From the NCBI RefSeq assembly GCF_014805625.2, contig NW_023998415.1:42120700-42184699 (forward strand): a DNA stretch of 64,000 bases, read 5' to 3'. The notes beneath the pieces are model-generated. The model was not told the DNA's origin. It searched no databases and saw nothing but the letters and a program-made list of their open reading frames with translations. The position numbers and the translations under genes are program-made. This document shows, in pieces, positions 1 through 12,859 of the stretch (positions within the stretch are counted from its first letter, which is position 1; every line of letters begins with the position of its first letter). Origin of the DNA: Glossina fuscipes (Eukaryota > Arthropoda > Insecta > Diptera > Glossinidae).

Positions 1-46
<46 letters not shown>
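1..46. repeat. (CA)n microsatellite
   Basis: An uninterrupted CA dinucleotide array starts at the window edge, so it may extend further left. It is the first of many simple repeats here. Confidence 0.97.
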
Positions 47-52
<6 letters not shown>

Positions 53-899
53 GATCAAGAATGTTGCGGATGTCGCAACCACTATGAAAAATGCGGTATA
101 TATCGCCATCTTTTAGGTGACGTGTATTAATAATAAAATCCATTCTGTTTGTAATGACTATAGAAGAGGGGGGTGGTATTGTGCTAAAGTACATTTTTCT
201 TTTTTTTCCTTTTTTTTTTTTTTTATCAACAAAGTTATCACGTGTTTGCAATAAAATTTGTTTAAATTGTGTGTTGATTGTTTGTGCACTGGATACACTT
301 GAGCTTTTAAATCGCCATCCATCACTACGTCTTACGAGTATTTTGTTTTTCATTTATTTACTCATTTTTACAAGACTATTATGATTAACGAGTTACTTAA
401 TATTATTATTATTATTATTATTATTACTTTTTTTTTTCTTTTCTTGTCTTTTTATTATCGTTTTACTTTTCTGTCTTTTTTTTTTTTAAGCTTGTTTTCG
501 TCTATCTGTTAATTTAACTCTTCAATTATTTGCACTTTATACGCAATCGTATGCACACCTAAATAGAATTTTTCATAATAAACCATTAAAGAAACATTTA
601 TGTATTGTTGTTGTTGTTGTTGTTGTTATTATTATTATTATTACGCCGTCATCTTTTTACTGAATTATTTATTAACTATTTTCACAATAAAAATAAGCAT
701 CGTCATCATTATCTGTTGTTGTATGTTTTTTCTTTTTGTGTTTTTTTTTTTTTGTTTTTTTTTTTTTGTGCGATGACTATACCGACGAAGTCATTAGTAA
801 TAAATTTTTGATTCATTTCCATTTTTATGTTTACACTATTTAAAGTTTCATTAATTACGATTTAACGTGCATAAGTCAAACTATATATATATATGAAGA

Positions 900-935
<36 letters not shown>

Positions 936-2552
936 TCATTTGAGACATTGCGTCATGCGTGTGTACTTAACTTCGATTAACTTGAAAATGTATTTAAACG
1001 ATCAATAAATAAGTAAGAGTAAGAAAGCACAGCAATATCTATAGTATTTGGCTTCAATTACAATTTCCTATATGAACAATTCATATCACTTAATTATATA
1101 TGTAGCATTGTTATTTTCATGAAACTATTACGGAGATTATACAATCTTTGTATTGATTTCTAATTTATGTTCACAATTGAAAAATCTTGCCTAAATAAAC
1201 ATATGTACATATGTATGTGATCGATGCAAGGGGACAAGGATGTATCAAACATATTTTTTTTTTGTTTTTTTTCTTTTTGCATCATATTACTACCAAATGT
1301 CTTATAAGAATTTAATGATAAATATTAGGAAAGTAAAGTGTAAGGTGCAAAAAATTCGTTCTTCTCTTATAGTCACTCATGTCTGCGACATTTAGACGAG
1401 ACCCTTCACAAACTCTGTCATGGACAAGCATGTCCATGCCAAAAATAATGTCTATATATATATAAACATTCAATGGCAACAACACAACAAATAAAAATCC
1501 TTACATCCGGATTAGTGTTGAAAATGGGCCTAATTAAGAACATATCTCAGATTTGGAAAGCTAAAATTATATGTGGGCATTTTGGTAACTTTGCTTATAA
1601 ATTGTAATAATAACACGTAATAAAAGTATTCTAGTTGGTCTCGGCCATGCACTAAATACCCTTCACAATTTCGTGTAAAAAAAATGACTCAATCCGACCC
1701 AATTTTCATAGCCTTTGAACCTAAGCCGAAACACATTCGCGTACCGAATCAAAATATCAGCAAAATATCTCAAAAAAAATTGCGACCTATAAGTTGAACA
1801 CATGGACATAGGTGGACAGATAGACAGACAAACAAACTGAATAAAAGTGATCTTCAAATACGCATGTAAATCGATCGGTTGGGTCTATCTCAAGTTTTTT
1901 TTTCGCTGGCGTATACATCCGTACAAATTTAATATACTTTTTTGCACCACTAATATTGGAGAATATAACAAGGTGTCGTCCACGCCCATTCAATATTATA
2001 GAATATGAATTCATTTCTTCTTCTTTTTTTTCCCCAAGAGATTTTTAAGATACAGATGTTGGGTGTTGAAAGTTTGACCACAACCGAGCGTAATATTCTT
2101 AATTGTTGTCTTTTTTTTTTCGTTTTGTGTTATTAATTTAGCTTTTATTTCAAGGTTACATGTACGATAACACTTCTTCTAATAGTAACTATGAAATTGT
2201 AAATCAATTAATTGGTACATGTCCGGTTAAGACTTTTACGTTTTTCCTTTATTTTGTCAATTCATTTGTCTGACTGTGCGTGTTTGTGTGTATGTGTGTT
2301 TTTTTTTTTTTTTTTTTTTCTTTTCTTCAATTTAATGAGAAATTACTTAATTGTTTTAGGGAATTGAAAATTTCGATTAATTTAAATGACTCACTTTTTC
2401 ATGTTTAATATAAATGTTTTTCTCTCATGTGAACTTTCCCTACAGATGTAGATTTTGTTTACCAGAAAAAATTAAAAGGAAAATTCTGAGGAAATAAACA
2501 TTATTTTTGATTTTTCAATTGTACTTTTTCACACCTATCGCTATTGCCTATG

Positions 2553-2589
<37 letters not shown>

Positions 2590-5500
2590 AGATTTCTACA
2601 TTTTATTTAATGCGAAAAACATCGGTTGAAATCCTATTGATAATCATCGCATGGTAATATGTGCCCGCAGTAATGCTGTAACGACCGATCGGTAGATATA
2701 ACATTTATCGATTGGTCTAACACTTCTCAACTTGCGGCAATATCAAATGGGTCCTTCCCTACTTCTATCTCCCTGGTCATCATCGTGTTCATGCATAGAG
2801 AATATATCCAGAGTGATTGGTCATAAAAAAAAAGTAGCTTTGCTTATGAGTTCCGATCTTCCCAAGGCTCAACACTTTTCAACGCAAACTAACATAGGCA
2901 ATTACGTATAGCAATAATCTGAATAAGAATGAAGTGTATGAGTATGGAGAGAGATCAAAGAAGCATCGCAATAGTAGGATGCATTGCTTCGGTTCACAGA
3001 TGTAATGTGAAAGCGAAAGCGAAATTTGTCCTTATTTTTGTGTAATATTTTGCTTCGATTTCGCAATAAACTTTAGATCGATCCTTGTTACACGTCCTAT
3101 AGTGTTAAAGGATTAAACCAAATTCTTTATTTTTATCCGCTTAATAATACAGGCTGGCTTTAAGTCTTCTAAAGGATAGTGAGCAAAATTCATGATCTGA
3201 AAGAAATTTTTTCCTCGACATTTTAATCTCTTCCCCAAGCACTCTCAAATGAGTGTCTGCTTAAAGCTCCTGTTAGTTTTCAACTTATCTAACACACTGA
3301 CAAACAGCTTTAGAAAACTTTCAAGTTGATTTAAGCGCATTTTCCTTATCAAGATTGATTTGAAAGATATCAGTGCCTACGGTTTATGATGACTTATGAA
3401 ACCGAAATGAATAAAAGTCGAATAAGACTCGACAAAGATCATTGAAACGATTCCGAAAAATATTAAAAAATTGATTGCAAATGCCCGACGCCTTATTGAC
3501 ACGAATCAAGCCCATTTGTTAGATCATGAAATTTTAAGTAAAGTCTTGTTAGAAAGAATAAGCAGCGTTTTAAGTCTTTCGTTATGATTCTCGCTAAGTT
3601 AAGTCGCTTAGGTCGTTCGATAGATACCCTTATATTGACTCTAAAACGTTTTGTTACTACTAGGCATTCTTCTCTCACAAAACACCAAAGTCCACCAACA
3701 CTAAAGGTTGACAAGTCCAAATTTGACTTAAGCTACAGTTAGTGAAAAACTAAATGTGAATATCGCTTTTAATTCAAGCAATCATTCGTATCGTAGTGGT
3801 TGTACCAATGGACTTTCATTGCATCTTGGAATCTAAACGTTAAGAGCCCATTAAATTTACAATATAACAATTGAAAAATTTTCTCAATTTAACACAAGGT
3901 CAAAGTAATTGTAAAAAGAAGAGAGAATTAATATTCGCTTTCCCTCTCTCTTTCTCTGACCAGATTTTTTCCAATGCACCCCCACTAGCTGATGTCATAT
4001 TTGCTTGCAAAAGAGATCCCCATTCGTATGTTGTTTTCAATCATACCTTTTAACGATTTGGCAGCACTTTCCATTATATATGGGTTTTTGATAACTTTAC
4101 GTAAGTTGTTGTCTCAATTGAGCTTGCTTTGAAGATTTTATTGAGAGAAAATTTTAATTACAGCTAAGAAGTTCTAAATTCTATTCTTACGATTTTGAGA
4201 CGACAATTTAAGAGACTAGCGAGACTTATCAAATTTTATTGGTCTATTTTGCAAATATTTTCCTGGCGATCGTAATAGAATGAATTTGAGGCCAAATATG
4301 TCTTCTTGAGCAAAGTTTTCTGGCCGTCTATTTGATTTCAACAAATGGACAGGAGATACACATAACCAAACCTATTAAACTGTTTACGTCATCTTTTATG
4401 CATTTCTCTAGGGGTTAAAAAAATTTGCAAGTCTAACATAACCTCTTTGATTGGTGCGAAAGTATCTTCATTTCTTTTGGTTTCATTTTAGAGTTTTGGC
4501 AAGGGTCAGACAGAAAGTGACCGAATGATTTTCTTTACAATATGTATATATATCTTCTTAGCCGGGGTTTTTTTTTTTTTAATTCAGCTACTTATTGGTT
4601 TAACCTTGCTGACTGCACTACTATAACTGACAGCATCAGTGTCGCAAGTAGACAATTTAAATGCTTAGATAAGTGGTGACCTATTTTTGAATATCAAAAG
4701 AATAACAATTTTGTTACTGTCAAATAAATTTTTGTGTCCTATTTTTTGGTGATATCAATTGATGAACCAAATTTGCACACTCCCTTCTACTTGGTAGACG
4801 GATAAGAAAATGTATAAACATAAAAAATAACCGGGTGTTTTTTAGCTATTCAATTCGTCAGTCAATGTACAACAATTTCTTCTAGTTCTGATCGCTGTGA
4901 ACGAACATTACGCACATTTTTATACCCACCATTGAAGAGAGGGCATACACTCAATATCTCAGAACGTTTGAAACACGCAAAAGTGTATACACATTCTTGG
5001 CCCGTGTCAAATTCTGAATTAATTTAGTCATATCCTTCCGTCCGTTCATGAAGTAGAGGTCCTCCCGATTGCGGACATTAAGATATCGATTTTAAATTTG
5101 GCAAAAGAAAAAACATTAGAATATCTTGCATGCGGGACTAGTCGAGAAATCTACAATACTGATTAAGCTGAGAACACTTTCGTTTTGGAAATGAAAAAAA
5201 ATAAATAACTAAAAACAAGAATAATAAATAGGCATTATTCATGTCTATAATAAATTCATAAACTGCAGTAGATGCAACGACAAAGATTGACGTATATCCA
5301 ATGCGTTATCCTACAGTGACTGTATAAAAATAGGAAAAATCAACTAAGCTTAAATGTGAAGCGTATGAAAGATCCGGCCACATCCGGAAAATAATTTTCT
5401 TACTTGTTTTTATTACATATGCTATTTTTAAATTCATATAGAACAAAAAAAATTTTTGCACGCACAGGAATTCACTTTGATTACAAGAATTGAAAAGTGA

Positions 5501-8500
5501 AAATTTGTTGTAAAAGCAAAAAATAAAAATAAATAAAAGGAAAAAGAAAACATTTGATGCATTTGATGATGATGTTGTTGATATATAGCAAAAGCGAAAG
5601 TTTTATATATAAATAAGTGAAGCGAGGATGCCTACATATTATTTGGCTTGATATCAAATTTTCGCGACTTCCATAGTCAACCAGATATTTAAGAACAATT
5701 GTAATTTTTCGTAATCATAACTATAATCAAAGCAATGTTAGCAGATGTCATTAAATTTTTTCAATTTTTTCAATTTTTATGTCCCTTTTATCATCGTCTA
5801 GAGTTCGTGGCTTGCATTCATTTCCCCATACTATTTCTAATCCACTGGCTTTGTAAGCAGGTAATTTTTGGCTGCAACTATATGTCTGGCCTTTTTTTAT
5901 TATTATTGAATTTTGAAGCTTTAGAATGATTTATATATATAATCAGTAATATAATCGGTCTCTTCTCATCTTTTGGGTTGGGTAAACTTATTGCCTTGAA
6001 ATCTATAGACTTGTTACTGATTCAGCAATTTTTCAAATGTACGCCATACATATTCTGAAACTTATGTATAATCTTAGAAAATCTTGACACACTCCCATAA
6101 TATTTACATATTACGCTTGATAGTTATAGACGAGCATTCAGTTGAATTTAACCGATTCTCGAGCCCATTGTAAACAATTTTGAAGGTATTATTTCAACAA
6201 ATTTTAATCAAAAAAAGATAATAATGATCTTTTTTTTTTTTTCTTGATAACTAACAGCGAGTTGGTGAATTATTGTTTTAAGTATGCATGTAGAATTCAT
6301 TGCAACGATTGTTACACAGTTATAAAACACCTTTACACATCGAATGTAACCAAGAAACAAATATTTCATACAACTAAGTCATTGGTGCACTACAGCTCGC
6401 CTGCACTTCAAATGTACATATGTATGAACATTTACGCTTAGGTGCAAACGTCTACATTACATTACAATTAACTATTGTTACAATTCTAGAAAGTTTATGT
6501 GCCAACTGAAGTAATTTGATGCTTGTTTGGTAAAACTTAACAGCAATGAAAGGGCTCAAATGTTTTTTATACAAGAGTACTACGAATATTGCAAAACAAA
6601 TGCAAAAAAAAAAAAAAAAAAAAAAAAACAAAGAAAGACGAATAACAAAACTGAATATAATAATCACCTCCGCTGAGTTGTTGTCTTTTATATATATGTA
6701 TTTATATATAAACGTTGTGTTAATGCTCCAAATGGCCGCAGAAGTTAATTCTGCTGGTAGCTAAGTAGCTGTTATACACATATACAAACGTATAATCATG
6801 TATGTACATACAAACGCATTAAATGTCGATCGATGTCTTTGACTTCGATATCTCCTCGTGCTATAGCAGTTGTATAGCTTGATTGTTGTTGCTCTTGTTC
6901 TTCAATTAATTTTGTAGATAATGTTTAGGGGTAAAAATTTTCACTTCACCATATAAAAAAGCATTTGTTTCAAAAAAAAAAAAATAAATAAAAATATATA
7001 TATAAATAAAAACAATCACGAAAAAAAAAACAAATGTAAAATTTCGAGTACTTTGTTAACAGTTATAAAAAATTGATTTTCTTTTTTTTTATCAAAACAT
7101 TCAAAAATACAATCATATACACGTCGTATAAAAATTATTAACAAAATTTTCGTTTAACAAGTTTAAGTGTGTACATAAGCATACACACTCATGTATATAT
7201 ACGTATAAAATAAATTATGTTTTTTCTTTTTTTTGCAGGCTTAACGACAAAAAAACGCATTTGGGGAAAAATATATTAATATTAATAAATAAGTGTTTTG
7301 TGCACAATGTATTTTAATCAATCGACAATTTTTTGCTGCTATTATAATTACTTATATTGCCTTGTCGATTTTATTATTAATTTTTACACCTGCAAACAGT
7401 CCCGTAAATATTTGCTTTCAGAATAAAATAAAAATTCTACCCGCAGCGCAAAAAAACATTAATGAAAAGAAAACAACTCTCGTCGCGCTCGCTTTTTCCC
7501 ACTAAATGACTACGCAGTGTTGCCGTATATCCTAACTTTTTGCGAGATTACCAACCTCAACATTTATATTTAAACTATATGGGATTTATTTGTTCCCAGA
7601 TATAGGATCCCGGAATCCTTCGATAAGCTGAAAGGACTTTGTTGTTGCACTAACAAACTACAAAAATATTGGTAAATGCTTAATACATTATTTTGACAGT
7701 AATAGGCTTAACGCTGCCATATGAATAGTTATTAAAGGCAAAATAATTTTTATAAACTAAAAAAAAGGAAAACTTGAATGATAAAAATTAATAAATTCCC
7801 TTGATATTAAAAACTAAATTACTATGTATACGAATTTTTTGGCTAACAAGAAAGAGATGATCCTGATACCCTAAAATGTACGCAATGTTTTTTATCGTAA
7901 AATAGAGCGAGGATGTTTTCGTTAGAAGCTTCGCTTATATTTTCACGTCTAAACAAGAAATTAATTTATTCATTTTATAAATTTTTTACATATAGAATAT
8001 ATATTTACAAGTTATCTATTCAAAAATTAATTTCCTCGCTAAACGTGGGAATACTTTTTATATTATAACGTCTATTTATTATAAAATTACTATCAGAGGA
8101 GTGGTAATTAGTACCTAATAAAAGTGTCACAAACTCGTACAAACTATAGCATGAACTACCCTCTTCGCGTTACATTTCCTACGATCTTTCAATGATATGA
8201 TATCGCTTCGTCATCATTTTCAAAAGTAAAAAATGTCATTTTTAACTAAAAAGCTTGGCTGTTTGCGTTGCTGCTGTTACTTTTTTGTTTATATTTTCTT
8301 GTATGGAACTCTACATTGGAATTTAGCTAAGTTTTCTTAGGTGGGTAACAGTTCATTAACACATTCTGAGTTCTTTCTGATTTTGCAATTGATATTTTCT
8401 GCATATAATTAATAATTGCTAGTGAACGTTATGAATTTATGGCAAGACAGCTGGGATAACTAAGATTTAGGTGATTTATTTTGAGTTATTAAACTGTATC

Positions 8501-9927
8501 TCATGTTTTTCTAATTAGTTATAATACCGTGTAATTTACTTTGATAGAAGAACAACATAAGCCAAGCTTCAAGGCATCTTTAGCCTTAGGCATATGTATC
8601 CCACGTTATACTATGATCATCATGTATATTAAAAATCATACGTTTGTAAAGCTTAACCACATTATATTTAATCAGCTTGATCAAATTTGTACGTTAAAGC
8701 TTTCGTTATGCGTGATGCGTGGCACACACGCTGTCAAAATAAAACTAATTTTGTGTATTGAAGTATAGACGAATATGTAGCTTATCTTAACGAAAAGTTT
8801 TCAGCAAATTTTTCAAAATTTTTAACTTTGAAAAGTGAATGCAGTGAAAAAAAGGGATTTGTGTGTATTTGCTTCTGTAAAAGCATGCAGTGAAATTATT
8901 CAGCCTTTTTTCCAATTTCAAACGGATACCTTATGCTATAAGGGTATTGCTTATAAGTAGAAATTTATTTTTTGTTTTCATGTATTTATTGAAATAAATT
9001 TATGGTATATATTACTATAACAATTTTCATAACACTTTTATAATTATAATTTTTCAAAATATCAAGCAGTTGAAGGCGATTTTGCTAGCATTATTTGCCG
9101 ATAACCATCGTCTTACTTCCCAGAGCCGTATTGAGTTCTGTCTCTATAAACTAACTTTTTGCTTGTCGTTCACTGCGGAATATCCTTTTGCATTTGTAAG
9201 TACCATTCCTTTAATTCATAATCTGGGAGGACGTTAATATTAAAGGCTGTTAATTAATTGCAAATTATTATTAACTGTAGTGCAAACTTACTAAGAATAA
9301 TTTAAACCATCTTCTGTTTCCTAAAAATCACTTTCTTGTCTCTTCTTTTGCCTTTTCTTGAAAAATCACTTTTTAAAAAAATTTTCCACTATATTAATTT
9401 TACGCTTGTTCATTAATGTTAAACAAACATAAGATTTTGCTTTAGCAACGCACACAAGTTATGTCTTTAACTGATTTTGTGTATCGAGCTTATTACATGT
9501 TTTTACAAGTGGCGGATTTTTTTGTTTGTATAACTGCATGTTCAACTGCAATAGAAAATGTGATTTAAGAGGAAACTTAATACAATTATTAAAAATTATA
9601 ACTACTTGCATGAATGGCAAAATAAACAATTATTTTTAGATTAATAGTTATTCGTGGTTTGTCGGTACAGAGGGAAAAAATTTAAATGAAGCCATTAAAA
9701 TTTACTCGGACAAGAAAATGCAGATCGTTTATAAAACTTTTTTCATTCACAACATATGAACCATATGAAAAAATTAAGAATCTGCCATAAATTTACTATT
9801 TCCAGACATTTGTCCAACACCAAGTAAAGAATATGGCGCCTATGACCTAATACGGGAACGGTAATCCAAAATTTATAACTAACTGAAAACCACGATGGAT
9901 TTTGACCATAATATAACCATAATATAT

Positions 9928-10029
9928 TGATCATAAATTATGCAAGTGTAGTTAGTAGTCATTTTGTAGATGGTATTTTGATCATAATTTATGCAAGTGT
10001 GGTTAGTAGTAATTTAGTGGATGGTATAG
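9928..10029. repeat. Two-copy tandem duplication, 51-bp period
   Basis: The segment beginning at 9928 recurs at 9979 with a handful of substitutions. Both copies contain ATGCAAGTGTRGTTAGTAGT. No coding potential. Confidence 0.85.
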
Positions 10030-10329
10030 AGCTAAATAAAGAAGAAAAAAAACTGTTTGAAATGTAAACAATAGCACGTGCATGACAAACGTAAACAAAA
10101 ATTAGAATTTGCAAAAGCCATCACATAGGGTACCAGCGTTACAGCAACAAATTTATATTTAAATATAAATAGCTTTATTATATATTTAAAATAGCTTTAT
10201 TAATATATATAAAAATATATATAAAAGAAATTGTTATTCTTTTTAATGGTTTCCTGATTGTTTCCGATTCTTCTTCCTTGACTTGGTCTTTTTTGCTCTT
10301 CCATCATCTACTCTACATTTACCATTTAA

Positions 10330-10860
10330 GTTGTTAAGTAGGGCTTTTAACCATTTAACAGAGCTGCCAGTTTTAGACTATTTTCCACAAGAAACTCTCT
10401 ACTTTCCTTTTTAACAGGGACTTTACCGAGGGCTTTGTTTAAAAATTATGGCGGTCTAATTTTAGGCTAACCTGTAAAATTGAAGAAATTAAGAAATTTT
10501 ATATGGAAACATAGATTTATTAAAAAATATATTGTAAAATTGAAGAAATTAAGAAATTTTATATGAAAACATAGATTTATTAATAAAAAATAAGGATTTA
10601 GATTAGATACAAAATATCCAAAAGTTTTCACTTTCACTACTTTTCTTTTCCTTTTCCTTTGTTTTGCCGACGGCTTTGCATTTTAACGACGGAGTTGGAC
10701 CTTTGTTTTCTGTTAAGTTAGCCTAAAAGTAGACCGCGATAATTTTTTTATTATTATCAAATTAAACAAAGCAGTAGTTAAATTTCCCGCTATTTGCAGG
10801 GAGAACGTAATACTCTATATTAATTTGCAAAGCCGTCGACAAAAGTCCCCTATTTGTTCC
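10330..10860. repeat. Nested inverted repeats, possible foldback/MITE remnant
   Basis: The arm at 10444-10471 is the reverse complement of 10717-10744 at 26 of 28 positions. Pairing resumes outward: GGCTTTGTTTAA on the left against TTAAACAAAGC on the right, with a TTATTATTATC-like insertion between. A second pair lies at about 10662-10686 against 10821-10845 (core GACGGCTTTGC / GCAAAGCCGTC). No open frame is present. The interleaved inverted pairs suggest a decayed non-autonomous DNA element. I could not identify a target-site duplication. Confidence 0.6.
10473..10590. repeat. Two-copy tandem duplication, 60-bp period
   Basis: The segment from 10473 is repeated exactly 60 bp later (10533) with only one or two differences. 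Both copies share TGTAAAATTGAAGAAATTAA. It lies inside the larger inverted-repeat structure at 10330-10860, so it may be an internal expansion of a transposon remnant. Confidence 0.9.
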
Positions 10861-10989
10861 TCTTTTACAGCACCACTGCGAAAGACGTTGCCATCTTCAT
10901 GATAATAATTTAAAACAACGCAGACAAATACGAAAAGTGGTGCATAGGTCGCGCAGTTCTAGCATATGACGCGAATTCAAACGTTTATA

Positions 10990-11630
10990 TTCACCTTCAC
11001 ACACAACGGAAATAACCTCTCAATTTCAAATTTGACAGAAACATTGGAAGTTCTTGCACGCAGGTTGTAATTAAAAGTGAGCCAAATCGGTCGAAGGACA
11101 CGCCCACAGCGCTACGAGAACGGAGAACAACTCTGTTTTTAAAAAGTAATACCAAATTGATACTTCGATCATTATTCGAAAATTGCGGCAGATAAATCTG
11201 CAGAATTTCGAACGCATATTCTATAGGCGATGCTGTAGCATTTGTACAAAAATAGAAAATATAACCATGCCTAACCAAGTGCAGTGTTTTTTTTTAATAC
11301 CTTTATAAGGCGCAGAAAGAAGCATCAAAAATCCCATAAACTATATAAATTCTTAGCCAGTTTTAAGTTTGGAATGCACGATTCATCTGTACACCCGCCT
11401 GTCTGCGCAATTGTGTAGTATTTGCGATGAACATCCTTCCGTTAGCGAAAATGGGGATATCGCCTACAAACTGGCACAAGAAATTGGAACTTATTTAAAC
11501 TTTTCCGAAGATACGAAATAAGCAGCCGTGCTCACTCCAAAATTTAGTTCTTTGTCTTTGTTAGGATAATGGTGATGGGTATAAAAGATTCGATCGCGAC
11601 CGAATATCATTTTCTTACTTGTTTTCATTA
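10990..11630 (-). repeat. Dispersed repeat family A, reverse-orientation copy
   Basis: Read on the minus strand this matches the copy at 35516-36405 in order. It starts with ACAAGTAAGAAAATGATATT and the palindromic core TTCGGTCGCGATCGAA, then a TACCCATCACC motif and a GCGCAGRCAGRCRGG (GTCY-type) block. The blocks around 11235 (ATGCTGTAGCATTTGT) and 11040 (AAATTTGACAGAAACATTGG) correspond to about 36015 and 36170 on the other strand. The element has no recognisable ORF. Its end abuts the acceptor of the SLC22 exon starting at 11638. Confidence 0.75.
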
Positions 11631-11637
11631 TTCTCAG

Positions 11638-12001
11638 ATAATTATTATATTCAATTGGTGTTATTTTACTTGGGTAAAATGGCAATAACTGCGAGCTTTC
11701 AAGTTCTATATTTTTTCACATCGGAAATATTTCCAACCACATTACGCAATAGCCTCTTGTCATTCTGTTCGATGACGGGTCGTTTCGGTTCAATGTTAGC
11801 AGTCCAGACACCACTTCTAGTACATAACTAAAGTAAACAATCGCGATATTTATGCGGTGAATGCATTTACACTCTTTACAGGCTAAATATTTTGTAAATG
11901 CTTCTCCCATATTATTCACAATTACTGCGCTCACTAGTGCGGGCTTATCACTGTTATTCTCTGAAACGACAAACAAGATCTTGCCAAACACAGTTAAGTA
12001 A
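11638..12001 (+). pseudogene. SLC22 organic-cation transporter, C-terminal exons (probable relic)
   Basis: Two exons encode the last two membrane segments and tail of an SLC22/Orct-type major-facilitator transporter. The first, 11638-11819, contains [20 protein letters not shown] then [16 protein letters not shown] and QTPLL. The second, 11882-12001, begins AKYFVNASP and ends NTVK then TAA. They are joined by a 62-bp intron (donor GTACAT at 11820, acceptor TTTACAG ending 11881), phase 0. The first exon opens with two bases of a split codon after TTCTCAG, so upstream exons once existed. I find none in the preceding 11 kb. Two normally conserved prolines look changed: APQTPLL reads AVQTPLL, and PETTN reads SETTN. 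I infer a decayed or truncated gene. A live gene with distant 5' exons beyond the window is the alternative. Confidence 0.6.
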
Positions 12002-12049
12002 ACCAATGACATCGGTGGAACAGAGAAAACCAATGCAATCGCAGTATAG

Positions 12050-12859
12050 AGGATTTTGTTAATCTAAAAAGTTCCTTTGGTATTCAAGTTACGTATGTAT
12101 TTACGTCAATGCGTATGTATGTGAATTCTCCATAAACTTGCGTTTGGAAAATACGCAGATTGAAAAAAATAAATATTAACTATGGTGTACATAATTTGCA
12201 CAATTCACATTTATTGAATCTTTTGTTACCTTTCAAAAGATTCAGACACGTTAGACTTGTCCTTCAGAAATACGTCAAAGCTATATAGCGGCTAGATTAA
12301 ACATTATTCGTTTATCGCCCCTTCCGTTTGCCTGTAGCTGTTGCACGACGTCAAAATCGAGTTGAGAATATCTAACCCTAATCTAATTAACTGACTGTGG
12401 AAGGAAGCGCAGTTCGAAAGTGCTTTGCAAAGTACCTTTACGCAACTTCTGTTATTCAGGATGCTGTGCGACCCGGCCATCACACTACTACTCATGTCGA
12501 CCAAAGAAAGGCCTTCATAGTTTTTGGTCGTCATAAATCGACCTTAACGCGAATATTACCTAATCAAATATTTCGATTCGAAATTTTCAATTTAAACATA
12601 AACATAAACATGGCATTAATTTCAACTCCCTTGTTGGGATTATCTCTTTAATATTTATCGTGTGAGTAAAAGAAAATAAGTCTATCACAAAATAGGGATG
12701 ATCGACATGTTTTGAATCCAATGCAGAAATGATTTTACGGACAAAACGAATTTGCCGAGATATTGGAAGATTTAAGATTTAAGAAAATCCTAACTAATAA
12801 AAGCCTTGTTTAATTTAAGCATAAAAACAATATTTTCCATCATATTTACACAATTATAT
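12050..12859. other. Intergenic stretch between SLC22 relic and polymerase eta
   Basis: It holds one unassigned minus-strand reading frame (12304-12534, listed separately). AT-rich sequence 3' of the polymerase eta stop includes candidate minus-strand AATAAA signals, for example near 12209. I saw no other gene. Confidence 0.4.
12304..12534 (-). CDS. Unrecognised short reading frame, 76 codons
   Basis: The frame starts MTTKNYEGLSLVDMSSSVMA and ends SYRQTEGAINE. Its composition is less biased than most chance frames here, with leucine, serine and asparagine typical of small helical proteins and no low-complexity run. I do not recognise a family and see no clear splice-linked partner. It sits about 330 bp beyond the polymerase eta stop on the same strand. 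It may be a small gene, or equally a chance frame. Confidence 0.2.
   Translation of the reverse strand: MTTKNYEGLSLVDMSSSVMAGSHSILNNRSCVKVLCKALSNCASFHSQLIRLGLDILNSILTSCNSYRQTEGAINE

Larger units (their letters stand above)
47..10985. other. Non-coding stretch with simple repeats
   Basis: I see no supportable gene here. Open frames are all under 80 codons, low in complexity and unlike any family I know. Visible content includes an ATT array near 400-426, a TTG array at about 604-628, a TACA array at about 903-930 and a TA array at 2558-2586. GTCY-containing repeat fragments lie near 1640-1900 and 4918-5070. Short tandem duplications lie at 9928-10029 and 10473-10590, and nested inverted repeats at 10330-10860. 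Confidence 0.6.
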
